The notes beneath the pieces were generated by a model. The model saw nothing but the letters and a program-made list of their open reading frames with translations, searched no databases and had not been told where the DNA came from. Shown here piece by piece: positions 49,264-58,345 of a stretch of DNA of 64,000 nt (its first letter is position 1; each line of letters starts with the position of its first letter). This DNA comes from Rhodococcus aetherivorans (GTDB lineage Bacteria; Actinomycetota; Actinomycetes; Mycobacteriales; Mycobacteriaceae). The position numbers and the translations under genes are program-made. The stretch is taken from contig NZ_JAALEG010000013.1 in assembly GCF_011058165.1 (NCBI RefSeq), positions 1 through 64,000 on the forward strand. Reading direction: 5' to 3'.

Positions 49264-51012
49264 ATGACGGTCGATCCGACACCGCCGGCACCGTCGCCGG
49301 CCGAGAAGGCGGCGGCCGCCCGCGCGGCCGCGGAGGAAGCGGCACGCGTCGCCGAAGCGGCCCTGAAGGCGGCCGAGCAGGCACAGCGCGAGGCGGAGGC
49401 GGCCGCGCGGGCCGCCGAGGCGACGGACGCCGCGCCCGCCGGGCCGGCCCGGCAGATCGCACCCGCCGGGCCGGCCCGGCAGATCGCCGCGGGATACGCC
49501 GCCGCCGGGGTCGCCCTCGAACTCGGTGCGGTCGTCCACGACGGGGTGGTCGATTCGTCGGCCCGGGTACGGATCCCGCTCGCCACGATGAACCGGCACG
49601 GACTGGTCGCCGGTGCGACCGGCACCGGCAAGACCAAGACCGTGCAGGGCATCGCCGAGCAACTCTCGGCCGCCGGGGTCCCGGTCGTGATGGCCGACAT
49701 GAAGGGTGACCTGTCGGGGCTGTCGGCGCCCGGAGAGGACGACGACGGGCTCCGGACCCGCGCCGCGGAGACCGGGGATTCCGGATGGGGACCGACCGCC
49801 TACCCGGTGCAGTTCTTCTCGCTCGGCACCGAAGGCCCGGGCGTGCCCGTCCGCGCGACGGTCACCGCGTTCGGTCCGATCCTGCTGAGCAAGGTCCTCG
49901 GCCTCAACCCCACCCAGGAATCGACGTTGGGGCTGATCTTCCACTGGGCCGACCGCCAGGGGCTGCCGCTGCTCGACCTCAAGGATTTGCGGCAGGTCGT
50001 CACACACCTGACCAGCGACGAGGGAAAGGCAGAGCTGAAAGGTATCGGCGGGGTCTCCCCGGCGACCGCCGGCGTGATCCTGCGGGCGCTCGTCAACCTC
50101 GAGGCCGGCGGCGGGGACACCTTCTTCGGAGAACCGGAGTTCGAGACCGAGGACCTGCTGCGCGTCGTCGGCGGCAACGGCGTGATCAGCCTGTTCGAGC
50201 TCGGCGCCCACGCGGCGCGGCCGGTGCTGTTCTCGACGTTCCTGATGTGGGTGCTCGCCGACATGTTCCAGACGCTGCCCGAGGAGGGCGACCTCGACAA
50301 GCCGAAGCTCGTGTTCGTCTTCGACGAGGCGCACCTGCTCTTCGCCGACGCCTCGAAGGCGTTCCTGCAGCAGATCGAGCAGACGGTCAAGCTCATCCGT
50401 TCGAAGGGGGTGGGAGTGTTCTTCTGCACCCAGCTGCCCACGGACGTGCCCAATGCGGTGCTGTCCCAGCTCGGCGCGCGGGTGCAGCACGCGCTGCGCG
50501 CATTCACACCGAACGATCAGAAGGCGCTGGCCAAGACCGTCCGCACGTATCCGGAGACGGAGTTCTACGACCTCGAGGAGGCGCTGACCACCCTCGGGAT
50601 CGGCGAGGCCGTCGTCACGGTGCTGTCCGAGAAGGGCGCGCCGACGCCTGTCGCGTGGACGCGGATCCGTCCGCCGCGTTCGTTGCTGGACACCGTCGGC
50701 GAGGAGGCGATCCGGTCCGCGGCGCGCGGGAGTGCGCTGTACGGCAAGTACGGGCAGACCGTCGACCGCGAGTCCGCCTACGAGAGGCTCACCGCGAAGG
50801 TGGCCGGCGCCCCCGACCTGGACCCACGTGCGCAGGTCCCGCCGTTGCCGGACCTGCCCGGCACGCCACCGCCCCGGGACGCGGGGCCGAGCATGGTCGA
50901 GCAGGTCCTCGGCAGCGCGGCCGTCAAGGGTTTCCTGCGGTCCGCGGCGTCGGCCGCGGGGCGCGAGATCAGCCGCAGCATCTTCGGCACCGGCCGCCGC
51001 CGTAGACGCTGA
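49264..51012 (+). CDS. HerA-like ATPase (DUF853 family)
   Basis: 582 residues. P-loop ATPase with Walker [11 protein letters not shown] (about 113-122), Walker [16 protein letters not shown] and arginine-finger region. Related to HerA/FtsK-type motors, but its role is unknown. An N-terminal Ala/Glu-rich helical segment (about 5-55), probably coiled coil, is followed by a duplicated GPARQIA (49441-49487). The C-terminus ends with a basic stretch (GTGRRRRR). The ATG follows an AGGAGGAC about 6 nt upstream. Equivalent of Rv2510c. Confidence 0.9.
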   Translation: MTVDPTPPAPSPAEKAAAARAAAEEAARVAEAALKAAEQAQREAEAAARAAEATDAAPAGPARQIAPAGPARQIAAGYAAAGVALELGAVVHDGVVDSSARVRIPLATMNRHGLVAGATGTGKTKTVQGIAEQLSAAGVPVVMADMKGDLSGLSAPGEDDDGLRTRAAETGDSGWGPTAYPVQFFSLGTEGPGVPVRATVTAFGPILLSKVLGLNPTQESTLGLIFHWADRQGLPLLDLKDLRQVVTHLTSDEGKAELKGIGGVSPATAGVILRALVNLEAGGGDTFFGEPEFETEDLLRVVGGNGVISLFELGAHAARPVLFSTFLMWVLADMFQTLPEEGDLDKPKLVFVFDEAHLLFADASKAFLQQIEQTVKLIRSKGVGVFFCTQLPTDVPNAVLSQLGARVQHALRAFTPNDQKALAKTVRTYPETEFYDLEEALTTLGIGEAVVTVLSEKGAPTPVAWTRIRPPRSLLDTVGEEAIRSAARGSALYGKYGQTVDRESAYERLTAKVAGAPDLDPRAQVPPLPDLPGTPPPRDAGPSMVEQVLGSAAVKGFLRSAASAAGREISRSIFGTGRRRRR

Positions 51013-51018
51013 CGGGGG

Positions 51019-51822
51019 CTACGCGCCCAGCTTCCGGTAGAAGGCGCCGACGATGGGCGCGACGACGCCGCGCGGGGTGTAGTTGCCGGCGACGGACATC
51101 GCCTTGCTGATCAGGCCCGGCACGATGCGCATCTTGTTCTCGGCGAGCGCGTCGAGCGACACCTTCGCGGTGTGCTCGCTGGAGATCCACAGGAAGTCCG
51201 GCACGAGCTTGTCGACGATCGAGGCCTCCGCCGGATCCGGGGTCTCCGTGCGCACCGGGCCCGGCGCCAGCAGCGTCACGTGCACGCCGCTGTCCTTCAG
51301 CTCCCCGCGCAGCGACTCGGAGAAGGTGTTGACGAATGCCTTCGTCGCCGCATAGGTCGCGTTGTGGGGGATCGGCATGTTGCCCGCCGCGGAACCGACC
51401 ATCAGGATCGCCCCGGAGCGGCGCTCGACCATCTGCGGCAGCACCGCGAGGGTCAGGTCGTGCACCGCGACGGCGTTCAGCTCGACCTGGGCCCGCTCGT
51501 AGCCCGGATCCAGCTGGGCCACCGGGCCGAAGGTCGCGATGCCGGCGTTGTTGCACAGGATGCTGATCGGGCGCTCGCCGAGTTCGTCGACGAGCTTCGC
51601 CCGCGCGTCGCGGTCGGACAGGTCACACGCGCGGACCTCGACGGTGACGCCGTGCGTCGCCCGCAGCGTCGCGGCGAGCTCCTCCATCACGTCGCCGCGC
51701 CGGGCGACCAGGATCAGCGAGTGCCCGCGCGCGGCGAGCTCGGCGGCGAGGGCCTCGCCGATGCCGGAGGAGGCGCCGGTCACGACGGCGCGGGCGTCGG
51801 GGGTGGGGTTCGGCAGAGTCAT
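51019..51822 (-). CDS. cmrA: Short-chain dehydrogenase, mycolate reductase CmrA type
   Basis: 267 residues. Rossmann motif VVTGASSGIGEALA (about 13-26), ILCNNAGI, catalytic Ser in MVGSAAG, YAATK. By order (orn, HerA-like, SDR = Rv2511, Rv2510c, Rv2509) and sequence it is the homologue of Rv2509 and corynebacterial CmrA, which reduces the beta-keto group of newly condensed mycolic precursors. The C-terminal hydrophobic end supports membrane association. This gene is strong evidence for a mycolic-acid-producing host. Convergent with the HerA-like gene, 6-bp gap. Confidence 0.92.
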   Translation of the reverse strand: MTLPNPTPDARAVVTGASSGIGEALAAELAARGHSLILVARRGDVMEELAATLRATHGVTVEVRACDLSDRDARAKLVDELGERPISILCNNAGIATFGPVAQLDPGYERAQVELNAVAVHDLTLAVLPQMVERRSGAILMVGSAAGNMPIPHNATYAATKAFVNTFSESLRGELKDSGVHVTLLAPGPVRTETPDPAEASIVDKLVPDFLWISSEHTAKVSLDALAENKMRIVPGLISKAMSVAGNYTPRGVVAPIVGAFYRKLGA

Positions 51823-51848
51823 GGTCGGTCAGCGTAGCCGCGGCCGGC

Positions 51849-53876
51849 TCAGATGCGGTCCGCGAGGCGCGTGCCCTGCTCGATCGCGCGCTTGGCGTCG
51901 AGTTCCGCGGCGATGTCGGCACCGCCGATGACGTGCGTGGTCACGCCCGCGGCGGTGAGCCGCTCGACGAGGTCACGGACGGGTTCCTGCCCGGCGCAGA
52001 TCACCACGTTGTCCACGTCGAGCACCTTCGGGTCGCGGCGGTCCTCGCCGAAGCTGATGTGCAGGCCGGCGTCGTCGATCCGCTCGTAGTTCACGCCCGA
52101 GATCTCGTGCACCTTCTTGTGCTGCAGCGACGCCCGGTGCACCCATCCGCTGGTCTTGCCGAGCCGCGCGCCGATCCGGCCGGGCTTGCGCTGCAGCAGG
52201 AACACCTCGCGCGGCGACGGCGACGGGCGGGGCTCGGTGAGCGCTCCCGGGGCGGCCTTCGGGTCGGTGACGCCCCACTCGCGCTTCCATTCGGCCAGGT
52301 CGAGGGTGGGGGAGTGGTCGTGGGTGAGGAACTCGGAGACGTCGACGCCGATGCCGCCCGCCCCGATCACGGCGACGCGGGCGCCGACGGGCGCACCCTC
52401 GCGGACGACCTGCGGGTACGACAGCACGCTCGGGTGGTCGATGCCGGGGATCGCGGGCACGCGGGGGGTGACGCCGGTCGCGACGACCACCTCGTCGTAG
52501 GCACCGATCAGGTCGTCGGCCGTCGCGCGGGTGCCGAGCTCGACCTGGACCTTCGTCAGCTCCAGCTGGCGGCGGTAGTACCGCAGGGTCTCGGCGAACT
52601 CCTCCTTGCCGGGGATGCGGCGGGCGATGCCGAACTGGCCGCCGATCTCGTCGTCGGCCTCGAACAGGGTGACGGCGTGCCCGCGGCGGGCCAGGTTCAC
52701 CGCCGCGGCGAGCCCGGCGGGCCCGGCGCCGACGACCGCGACGGCCTTGCGGCGGCGGGTGGGGGCGAGCAGCAGCTCGGTCTCCCGCCCGGCGCGGGGG
52801 TTGAGCAGGCACGAGACGTGCTTGTTGACGAAGGCGTGGTCGAGGCAGGCCTGATTGCAGGCGATGCAGGTGTTGATTTCGTCGGCGGCGCCGGCGGTGG
52901 CCTTGCGGACCCACTCCGGGTCGGCCAGCATCGGCCGGGCCATCGAGATCAGCTGTGTGTCGCCGCGGGCCAGGATCTCCTCGGCGGTCTCGGGCATGTT
53001 GATCCGGTTGGACGCGGCGACGGGGATTGCGACGTGCTTCGCCAGTTCGGCCGTGACGTCCGCGAACGCGGCGCGCGGGACGGACGTGACGATGGTGGGC
53101 ACCCGCGACTCGTGCCAGCCGATGTCGGTGTTGATCAGCGTTGCGCCCGCCCGCTCGACCTCCTGGGCGAGGGCGACGATCTCGTCCCAGCGCTGGCCGC
53201 CTTCGACGAGGTCGGCCATGGACAGCCGGAAGCAGATCGCGAAGTCCGGGCCGACGGCCTCGCGGGTGCGGCGGACGATCTCGACGGGCAGCCGGCGACG
53301 GTTCTCGGGGCTGCCACCCCACTCGTCGGTGCGCCGGTTGGTGCGCTCGGCGAGGAACTGGTTGATGAAGTAGCCCTCGCCGCCCATGATTTCGACGCCG
53401 TCGTAGCCGGCCCGCTGGGCGAGGCGGGCGCAGCGGACGTAGGCGCGGATCTGCCGGCGCACGCCCCAGGAGGTGAGCCTGCGCGGCCGGAACGGGTTGA
53501 TCGGCGCCTTGATCGACGAGGCGGACACGCTCAGCGGCCAGTAGCTGTAGCGCCCGGCGTGCAGGATCTGCAGCAGGATGCGACCGCCCTCGGCGTGGAC
53601 GGCATCGGTGATCGTCCGGTGCCGCCGGGCCTCGAACCGGTTGGTGAGCTTGGCGCCGAACGGCAGCAGCCACCCGGTCCGGTTGGGTGCGTAGCCGCCG
53701 GTGACGATGAGGCCGACCCCGCCGCGGGCACGCTCGGCGAAGTACGCGGCGAGGCGGCCGGTGTTCTTGGCGCGGTCCTCGAGTCCGGTGTGCATCGAGC
53801 CCATGACGACGCGGTTGGGCACCGTGAACGGTCCGAGGTCGAGCGGTGAGAGCAGGTGGGGGTAGGGGTTCGTCAC
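51849..53876 (-). CDS. fadH: NADPH-dependent 2,4-dienoyl-CoA reductase
   Basis: 675 residues, as E. coli FadH. N-terminal old-yellow-enzyme barrel (about 1-340; RVVMGSMHTGLED, LQILHAGRYSY, GYDGVEIMGGEGYFINQFL), then the 4Fe-4S cysteines in CIACNQACLDHAF and VSCLLNP (about 330-360) and two Rossmann domains (VAVVGAGPAGLAAAVNLARRG; VAVIGAGGIGVDVSEFL). It saturates dienoyl-CoAs from unsaturated fatty acid beta-oxidation. The GTG start shares GTGA with the padR stop, so it is the target of the PadR repressor. Confidence 0.93.
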   Translation of the reverse strand: MTNPYPHLLSPLDLGPFTVPNRVVMGSMHTGLEDRAKNTGRLAAYFAERARGGVGLIVTGGYAPNRTGWLLPFGAKLTNRFEARRHRTITDAVHAEGGRILLQILHAGRYSYWPLSVSASSIKAPINPFRPRRLTSWGVRRQIRAYVRCARLAQRAGYDGVEIMGGEGYFINQFLAERTNRRTDEWGGSPENRRRLPVEIVRRTREAVGPDFAICFRLSMADLVEGGQRWDEIVALAQEVERAGATLINTDIGWHESRVPTIVTSVPRAAFADVTAELAKHVAIPVAASNRINMPETAEEILARGDTQLISMARPMLADPEWVRKATAGAADEINTCIACNQACLDHAFVNKHVSCLLNPRAGRETELLLAPTRRRKAVAVVGAGPAGLAAAVNLARRGHAVTLFEADDEIGGQFGIARRIPGKEEFAETLRYYRRQLELTKVQVELGTRATADDLIGAYDEVVVATGVTPRVPAIPGIDHPSVLSYPQVVREGAPVGARVAVIGAGGIGVDVSEFLTHDHSPTLDLAEWKREWGVTDPKAAPGALTEPRPSPSPREVFLLQRKPGRIGARLGKTSGWVHRASLQHKKVHEISGVNYERIDDAGLHISFGEDRRDPKVLDVDNVVICAGQEPVRDLVERLTAAGVTTHVIGGADIAAELDAKRAIEQGTRLADRI

Positions 53877-54418
53877 GAGTGGTCCTCGGTGGTGAGGGCG
53901 TCGAGCACTTCCTGGCACCAGTCGGCGAAGCCCTGTTCGACGCGGATGCCGCCGCGCAGGACGAGGTACTGGTGCAGTGAGGGCCCGGTGAGCCGGTGGG
54001 GTGCGGGGAAGTCGCGTTTCTCGATGGTGCGGTACACCTCGAGGCGGGCGGCGTGGGCGTCGCGGTGGCGGGTGAGCTCCGCGAGGAGGGCGGGCAGGGT
54101 GCCGGGCCCGGCGGCGCGGATCTTCACGGCCAGGTCGCTGCGCAGCTGCTCGGGGTCGGAGGGGTGGGCGATCCAACGGTCCAGCTCGATGCGTCCGGCG
54201 GAGCTGACGCGGTAGACCTTCTTGTCGGGCCGACCGTCCTGCGGCACGGTGCGGCCGGTGATCCAGCCGTGGTCCTCCATTCGCCGCAGCACGCGGTAGA
54301 TCTGCTGGTGCGTCGCGCTGTGGAAGAAGCCGATCGACTTGTCGAACCGGCGGGCCAGTTCGTAGCCGGAGCCGGACCGCTCGTCGAGCGCGGCGAGCAG
54401 CGCGTGTTCCAGGGCCAT
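53873..54418 (-). CDS. PadR family transcriptional repressor
   Basis: 181 residues. Winged helix N-terminus: ALLAALDERSGSGYELARRFDKSIGFFHSATHQQIYRVLRRMEDHGWITG; C-terminal coiled-coil dimerisation helix (about 100-175). ATG 54418 gives the typical MALEHALLAAL start. A perfect palindrome lies 9 bp upstream. The stop overlaps fadH by 4 nt, so both are on one transcript that the regulator probably represses. Ligand unknown; the context suggests an acyl or phenolic compound. Confidence 0.93.
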   Translation of the reverse strand: MALEHALLAALDERSGSGYELARRFDKSIGFFHSATHQQIYRVLRRMEDHGWITGRTVPQDGRPDKKVYRVSSAGRIELDRWIAHPSDPEQLRSDLAVKIRAAGPGTLPALLAELTRHRDAHAARLEVYRTIEKRDFPAPHRLTGPSLHQYLVLRGGIRVEQGFADWCQEVLDALTTEDHS

Positions 54419-54426
54419 GCCGAGAG

Positions 54427-54444
54427 TATGCACCGAGGTGCATA
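54427..54444. promoter_or_regulatory. PadR operator candidate, perfect palindrome
   Basis: TATGCACC (54427-54434), GA, GGTGCATA (54437-54444): 8-bp arms, 2-bp spacer, 9 bp upstream of padR. PadR proteins use ATG/CAT-rich palindromes of this shape. Confidence 0.75.
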
Positions 54445-54583
54445 TGCAATCAAGTGCACAGCTGGGGTGACGGTCGCGAATCTCTCGGTCAGCCGCGAAT
54501 GCGGAGTGCGGTCGCGGCTGACCGGAAATCGCGCGGATCACCGGAGGCCGGTTCTCGGCGCGACGATCTCCTAGGCTGCGGGC

Positions 54584-55915
54584 ATGAGCGCGCACACGGA
54601 CGCCGCCGGGATCGGGGAGGCCACCTCGCGACGGCAGGTCTTCGCCTGGGGAATGTGGGACTTCGGGTCGTCGGCCTACCACGCGGTGGTGCTGACCTTC
54701 GTCTTCTCCGTGTATCTCACCGACGCCGTCGGCGACGACCTGCCGGGGTCGATGTCGGCGAGCACGTGGCTCGGGTGGGCGCTGGGCATATCGGGGTTCT
54801 TCATCGCGGTCACCGCCCCCGTCTCGGGCCAGCGCTACGACGCGGCCGGCCGGCGCAAGCGGTCCCTGGCGGTGCTGTCCTACGCCGGTGTCGCGCTGAT
54901 GGCGGCGATGGTGTTCGTGCGCGACGACTACCACTACCTGTGGCTCGGCCTCGTGCTGCTGGGTGTGTCGTCGGTCGTCGTCGAACTCGCGCAGGTGCCC
55001 TACAACGCGATGCTGCGTCAGGTCTCCACCGAGGAGAACATGGGCCGGGTCTCCGGTTTGGGTTGGGCCATGGGCTATTTCGGTGGGCTGCTGTTGTTGC
55101 TGCTGGGGTACTTCGGGTTCATTGCCGGCGACGGCGACACCCGCGGCTTCCTCGGCGTGAGCACCGAGGGCGGCCTCAACATCCGCCTGGTCGTGGTGGC
55201 CGCGGCGGTGTGGTTCGCGGTCTTCGCCGTCCCGGTGCTGCTGGCGGTGCCGGAGGTTCCGCCCACCGGTGCCGATCCCGGCGCGGAGCGGGCCGGGATC
55301 GTGCAGTCCTACCGGGTGCTGCTGCGCGACCTGCGCGAGCTGTGGGCGATGGATCGGCGCACCGTCGGCTACCTCGGCGCCTCGGCGCTGTTCCGCGACG
55401 GCCTGGCCGGGGTGTTCACGTTCGGTGCGGTGCTCGCGGTGAACGTGTACGGCATCGATGCCGCCGACGTGCTGCTGTTCGGCGTGGCCGCGAACGTGGT
55501 GTCGGCCCTCGGTGCGCTGGTCGCGGGGCGCTTCGACGACCGGGTCGGCCCCAAGGCGGTGATCGTCGCCTCGCTCGCCGCGATGATGGCCGTGGGGGTC
55601 GTGCTGCTCGTGGTGTCGGGGCCGCTGATGTTCTGGATCTTCGGTCTGCTGCTGTGCCTGTTCGTCGGGCCCGCGCAGTCGTCGGCCCGCACCTTCCTCG
55701 CGCGCATCACCCCGGCCGGGCGGGAGGGGCAGATGTTCGGGCTCTACGCGACGTCGGGCCGCGCCGTGTCGTTCCTGGCCCCGACCCTGTTCGGGCTCTT
55801 CGCCTGGACGTTCGACGCGGACCGGGCCGGGATCGCCGGCCTGCTCGTGGTGCTCGGCGCGGGGCTGGCGGCGCTGCTCGCGGTGCGGGCCCCGGAGGGT
55901 CAGTCCTTGAAGTAG
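54584..55915 (+). CDS. Major facilitator superfamily transporter (UMF1/Atg22-like)
   Basis: 443 residues with 11-12 predicted helices. GMWDFGSSAYHAVVLTFVFSVYLTDA near the N-terminus and VPYNAMLRQVSTEENMGRVSGLGWAMGYFGG are typical of Atg22/UMF1-type effluxers. Substrate unknown; this group includes amino-acid and peptide exporters. ATG 54584; no strong ribosome-binding site. Divergent from padR-fadH (165-bp gap) and overlaps the end of the convergent thioesterase gene by 16 bp. Confidence 0.88.
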   Translation: MSAHTDAAGIGEATSRRQVFAWGMWDFGSSAYHAVVLTFVFSVYLTDAVGDDLPGSMSASTWLGWALGISGFFIAVTAPVSGQRYDAAGRRKRSLAVLSYAGVALMAAMVFVRDDYHYLWLGLVLLGVSSVVVELAQVPYNAMLRQVSTEENMGRVSGLGWAMGYFGGLLLLLLGYFGFIAGDGDTRGFLGVSTEGGLNIRLVVVAAAVWFAVFAVPVLLAVPEVPPTGADPGAERAGIVQSYRVLLRDLRELWAMDRRTVGYLGASALFRDGLAGVFTFGAVLAVNVYGIDAADVLLFGVAANVVSALGALVAGRFDDRVGPKAVIVASLAAMMAVGVVLLVVSGPLMFWIFGLLLCLFVGPAQSSARTFLARITPAGREGQMFGLYATSGRAVSFLAPTLFGLFAWTFDADRAGIAGLLVVLGAGLAALLAVRAPEGQSLK

Positions 55916-56721
55916 ACGAGCTGGTGGGTCGTGGCGAGCAGCGTGCCGTCGCGGCCCCACAGCTGGGCGGCCTGATCGAAGTAGCCCTGTGAGAAGCGGT
56001 GGGTGCGCGCGGTGCCCAGGACGAAATCGTCGCCCTGGGCCTCGAGCTGCCCGGCGTCGGCGTGGAAGTACACCGTCAGGGACACGGTCCCGGCCGGCAT
56101 GTACCGGCCGCGGCGCAGGAACACCCTCGGGTAGAACACGTCGCACAGCGCCGTCAGCGCCGGGAAGTCGAGCGGGCGGGCCGGGGTGTCGCGCACCCAC
56201 AGCGTCGTGGTGGAGTCGGGGTGCTCGCCGGCGTCCTGCTGGGGCACCGCGCCTTCGACGAACCGCATCTCGTAGTTGCGGGCCCACGCGATGAAGTCCG
56301 GGAAGGTCCGGGTGGGAACCGCATCCGCCGACGGGACCGCCGGCATGTCGAGCTCGGTGTCCGACCAGGTGTCGCGGCGGGTGCCGAACACCGCGGTGGC
56401 GGTGGTGGTGACCACACCGTCCTGCGTCAGCTCCAGCAGCCAGTGCTGGTTGGTGCGGTTGGTGCGGACCGCCCGCACGGTGATGTCGAACTCGCCGTCG
56501 GCGACCGGGCCGGCGTAGTTGACGGTGAGGGAAATGGGATCGCCGAGCCGGTCCGGGTGCTGCTGGACGGCCCGCAGCAGGGCGGCGGCGGTGACGCCGC
56601 CGAACGGACCGACCATGTTCGTGTACTCCGGGCTGGTCCGCCCCCGCGCGTGACCGTCCTCCGCGGGCTCGAGCGCCACGGCGGCGTCGAAGGGGTGGGG
56701 CGGGGCGGCGATCTCGGTCAC
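55900..56721 (-). CDS. Acyl-CoA thioesterase, TesB-like (double hotdog)
   Basis: 273 residues. Double hotdog fold: first domain (TNMVGPFGGVTAAALLRAVQQHPDRLGDPISLTVNYAGPV), second domain ending in HRFSQGYFDQAAQLWGRDGTLLATTHQLVYFK. It hydrolyses acyl-CoA to free acid and CoA. GTG 56721 has GAGGAG 6 nt upstream. Divergent from a TetR gene with a GTATG-N4-CATAC inverted repeat in the gap, so it is probably repressed by it. Confidence 0.88.
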   Translation of the reverse strand: MTEIAAPPHPFDAAVALEPAEDGHARGRTSPEYTNMVGPFGGVTAAALLRAVQQHPDRLGDPISLTVNYAGPVADGEFDITVRAVRTNRTNQHWLLELTQDGVVTTTATAVFGTRRDTWSDTELDMPAVPSADAVPTRTFPDFIAWARNYEMRFVEGAVPQQDAGEHPDSTTTLWVRDTPARPLDFPALTALCDVFYPRVFLRRGRYMPAGTVSLTVYFHADAGQLEAQGDDFVLGTARTHRFSQGYFDQAAQLWGRDGTLLATTHQLVYFKD

Positions 56722-56770
56722 GACGACTCCTCGGGAAGAACGGGTCCGTTCCGGCACGGTCCGGACCTAA

Positions 56771-56784
56771 GTATGACAACATAC
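56771..56784. promoter_or_regulatory. TetR operator candidate (GTATG-N4-CATAC)
   Basis: Perfect 5-bp arms and 4-nt spacer midway between the thioesterase and TetR starts, 33 bp before the TetR ATG. Confidence 0.6.
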
Positions 56785-56816
56785 ATAGAAACCGACGGCA
56801 AGAGCGGAGCGCGGAC

Positions 56817-57416
56817 ATGGCGAGGCGAAGCGACCCGACCACCGGCCCTCGCGCCGCGATGATCCGCAGCGCGATCCGGCTCATCCGCGAGCGGGGCGTC
56901 GCGGCGACCTCGTTCGCCGACGTGCTCGCCCACAGCGGCGCGCCGCGCGGGTCGGTCTACCACCATTTCCCGGGCGGAAAGGCGCAGCTCGTCGAGGAGG
57001 CCACCCGCAGTGCCGCGGACCACCTGGGTGACGGGATGGCACGGGTGCTGGACTCCTCGGACACCCCCGGCGCACTGCAGGCTCTCGCCGACCTGTGGCG
57101 TCGCGGTCTCGAGGCCGGCGACTACGCGGTCGGCTGCCCGATCGTCGCGGCGGCCCTGGGCACCGAGCGCGGCGCCCGCGATGTCGCCGGGGAGGCGTTC
57201 GAGCACTGGTGCGGCCTGCTCACCGGCACGCTCGTCGCGGACGGGGTGGGCCCGGAACGCGCCCGGTCGTTGGCGGTGCTCATCGTCGGCGCGCTCGAGG
57301 GTGCGCTGGTGCTCGCCCAGGCGCAGCGCAGCTCGGCGCCGCTCGACGCGGTGGTCGACGAGCTCTCGGCCCTGTGCCGATCGGCGATCGACCCCGCGGC
57401 TAGTCCGCGATCGTGA
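56817..57416 (+). CDS. TetR family transcriptional regulator
   Basis: 199 residues. HTH in RSAIRLIRERGVAATSFADVLAHSGAPRGSVYHHFPGGKAQLV, the LmrA/YxaF-type with GSVYHHFPGGK. C-terminal domain includes GLEAGDYAVGCPIVAAAL, characteristic of this subgroup. ATG 56817. Divergent from acyl-CoA thioesterase with an inverted repeat in between. It overlaps the end of the convergent SGNH hydrolase gene by 17 bp. Ligand unknown. Confidence 0.92.
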   Translation: MARRSDPTTGPRAAMIRSAIRLIRERGVAATSFADVLAHSGAPRGSVYHHFPGGKAQLVEEATRSAADHLGDGMARVLDSSDTPGALQALADLWRRGLEAGDYAVGCPIVAAALGTERGARDVAGEAFEHWCGLLTGTLVADGVGPERARSLAVLIVGALEGALVLAQAQRSSAPLDAVVDELSALCRSAIDPAASPRS

Positions 57417-58323
57417 CCAGGACCTGTTCGGCTGCGTTGCGGTGGCCGTCGGCGTTGGGGTGCAGCGGGGCGGCCGGCTGGGACGGGAACAGGCCTTCGG
57501 TCCAGCGCTGCGCGGAGGGCTGGCACGCGTCGTGCCCGACGGTGGACTCGCGCAGGTCGACGTAGTCGACGCCCGCGGCGTCGGCCTGCTGTTCCATCGC
57601 CGTGTTGAGCCGGTCGATCTTCGCCTGCAGGTACGTCGCGTCGTCCGGCAGGATCGGCTGATCGGGATAGCATCCGCCGTCCCGGATCCCGGTCGGGTAG
57701 CCGACGAGCAGGATGCGCGCGTCCGGGGCGCGGTTGCGGATCTCCCGCACGATCACGCCGTAGGTGGGGGCGAAGTCGTCGATCGCGCGGTCCACGAGGT
57801 CGAGGCCGTCGCGGACGTTCGCGGTCGCGCACAGGGGTCCGGCCGGTGCCGCGGCCCTGCCGGACGAGCGGTCGAGCGCGAGACACGATCCGGCCAGGGC
57901 GACCAGGCCGATGTCGTTGCCGCCGATCCCGACGGTGACCAGCTCGGTCTCGGGGGTGAGCGCATCGTACTGCGCAGGGACGGTGGCGCCCGACGAAACC
58001 ACTTGGGGCCCTGTCAGGTTCGCTGTCGTCGCGGAACTGCACGACGCGTCGCGGAAGTTGTCGATGCCCAGCGTCTCGGCCACCGCATGGGGGTAGTTGC
58101 TCCCCGAGCGCGCGCACGCCGAGTCGATCTGGGGCGGGATCATCGGGCCCGCCGTGAACGAGTCACCCAGGGCCACATAGGAGCTGTAGGCGGGGCCGGG
58201 CTCGGGCGCGGAATCGGCGGGCGACCCGGGATCGGTGCAGGCCGTGGCGAGCACGGTGAGGGAGGCGGCCGCGACCGCGCCGAGCCGGCGACGCATACGG
58301 CGATGGCAAGCTGCGGTGGTCAC
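57400..58323 (-). CDS. SGNH/GDSL-type hydrolase lipoprotein
   Basis: 307 residues. Signal peptide with lipobox (ATAC, Cys29), then the SGNH fold: GDSF block at 53-56 with Ser55, block III GGND, and DxxH at the end in HPNADGH. Family members are extracellular esterases or lipases. The GTG at 58323 has AGGAGGGG about 3 nt upstream. Anchored outside the cell membrane; substrate unknown, with acyl esters likely. Confidence 0.9.
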   Translation of the reverse strand: MTTAACHRRMRRRLGAVAAASLTVLATACTDPGSPADSAPEPGPAYSSYVALGDSFTAGPMIPPQIDSACARSGSNYPHAVAETLGIDNFRDASCSSATTANLTGPQVVSSGATVPAQYDALTPETELVTVGIGGNDIGLVALAGSCLALDRSSGRAAAPAGPLCATANVRDGLDLVDRAIDDFAPTYGVIVREIRNRAPDARILLVGYPTGIRDGGCYPDQPILPDDATYLQAKIDRLNTAMEQQADAAGVDYVDLRESTVGHDACQPSAQRWTEGLFPSQPAAPLHPNADGHRNAAEQVLVTIAD

Positions 58324-58345
58324 GGCCCCTCCTGTGGACATGCTC

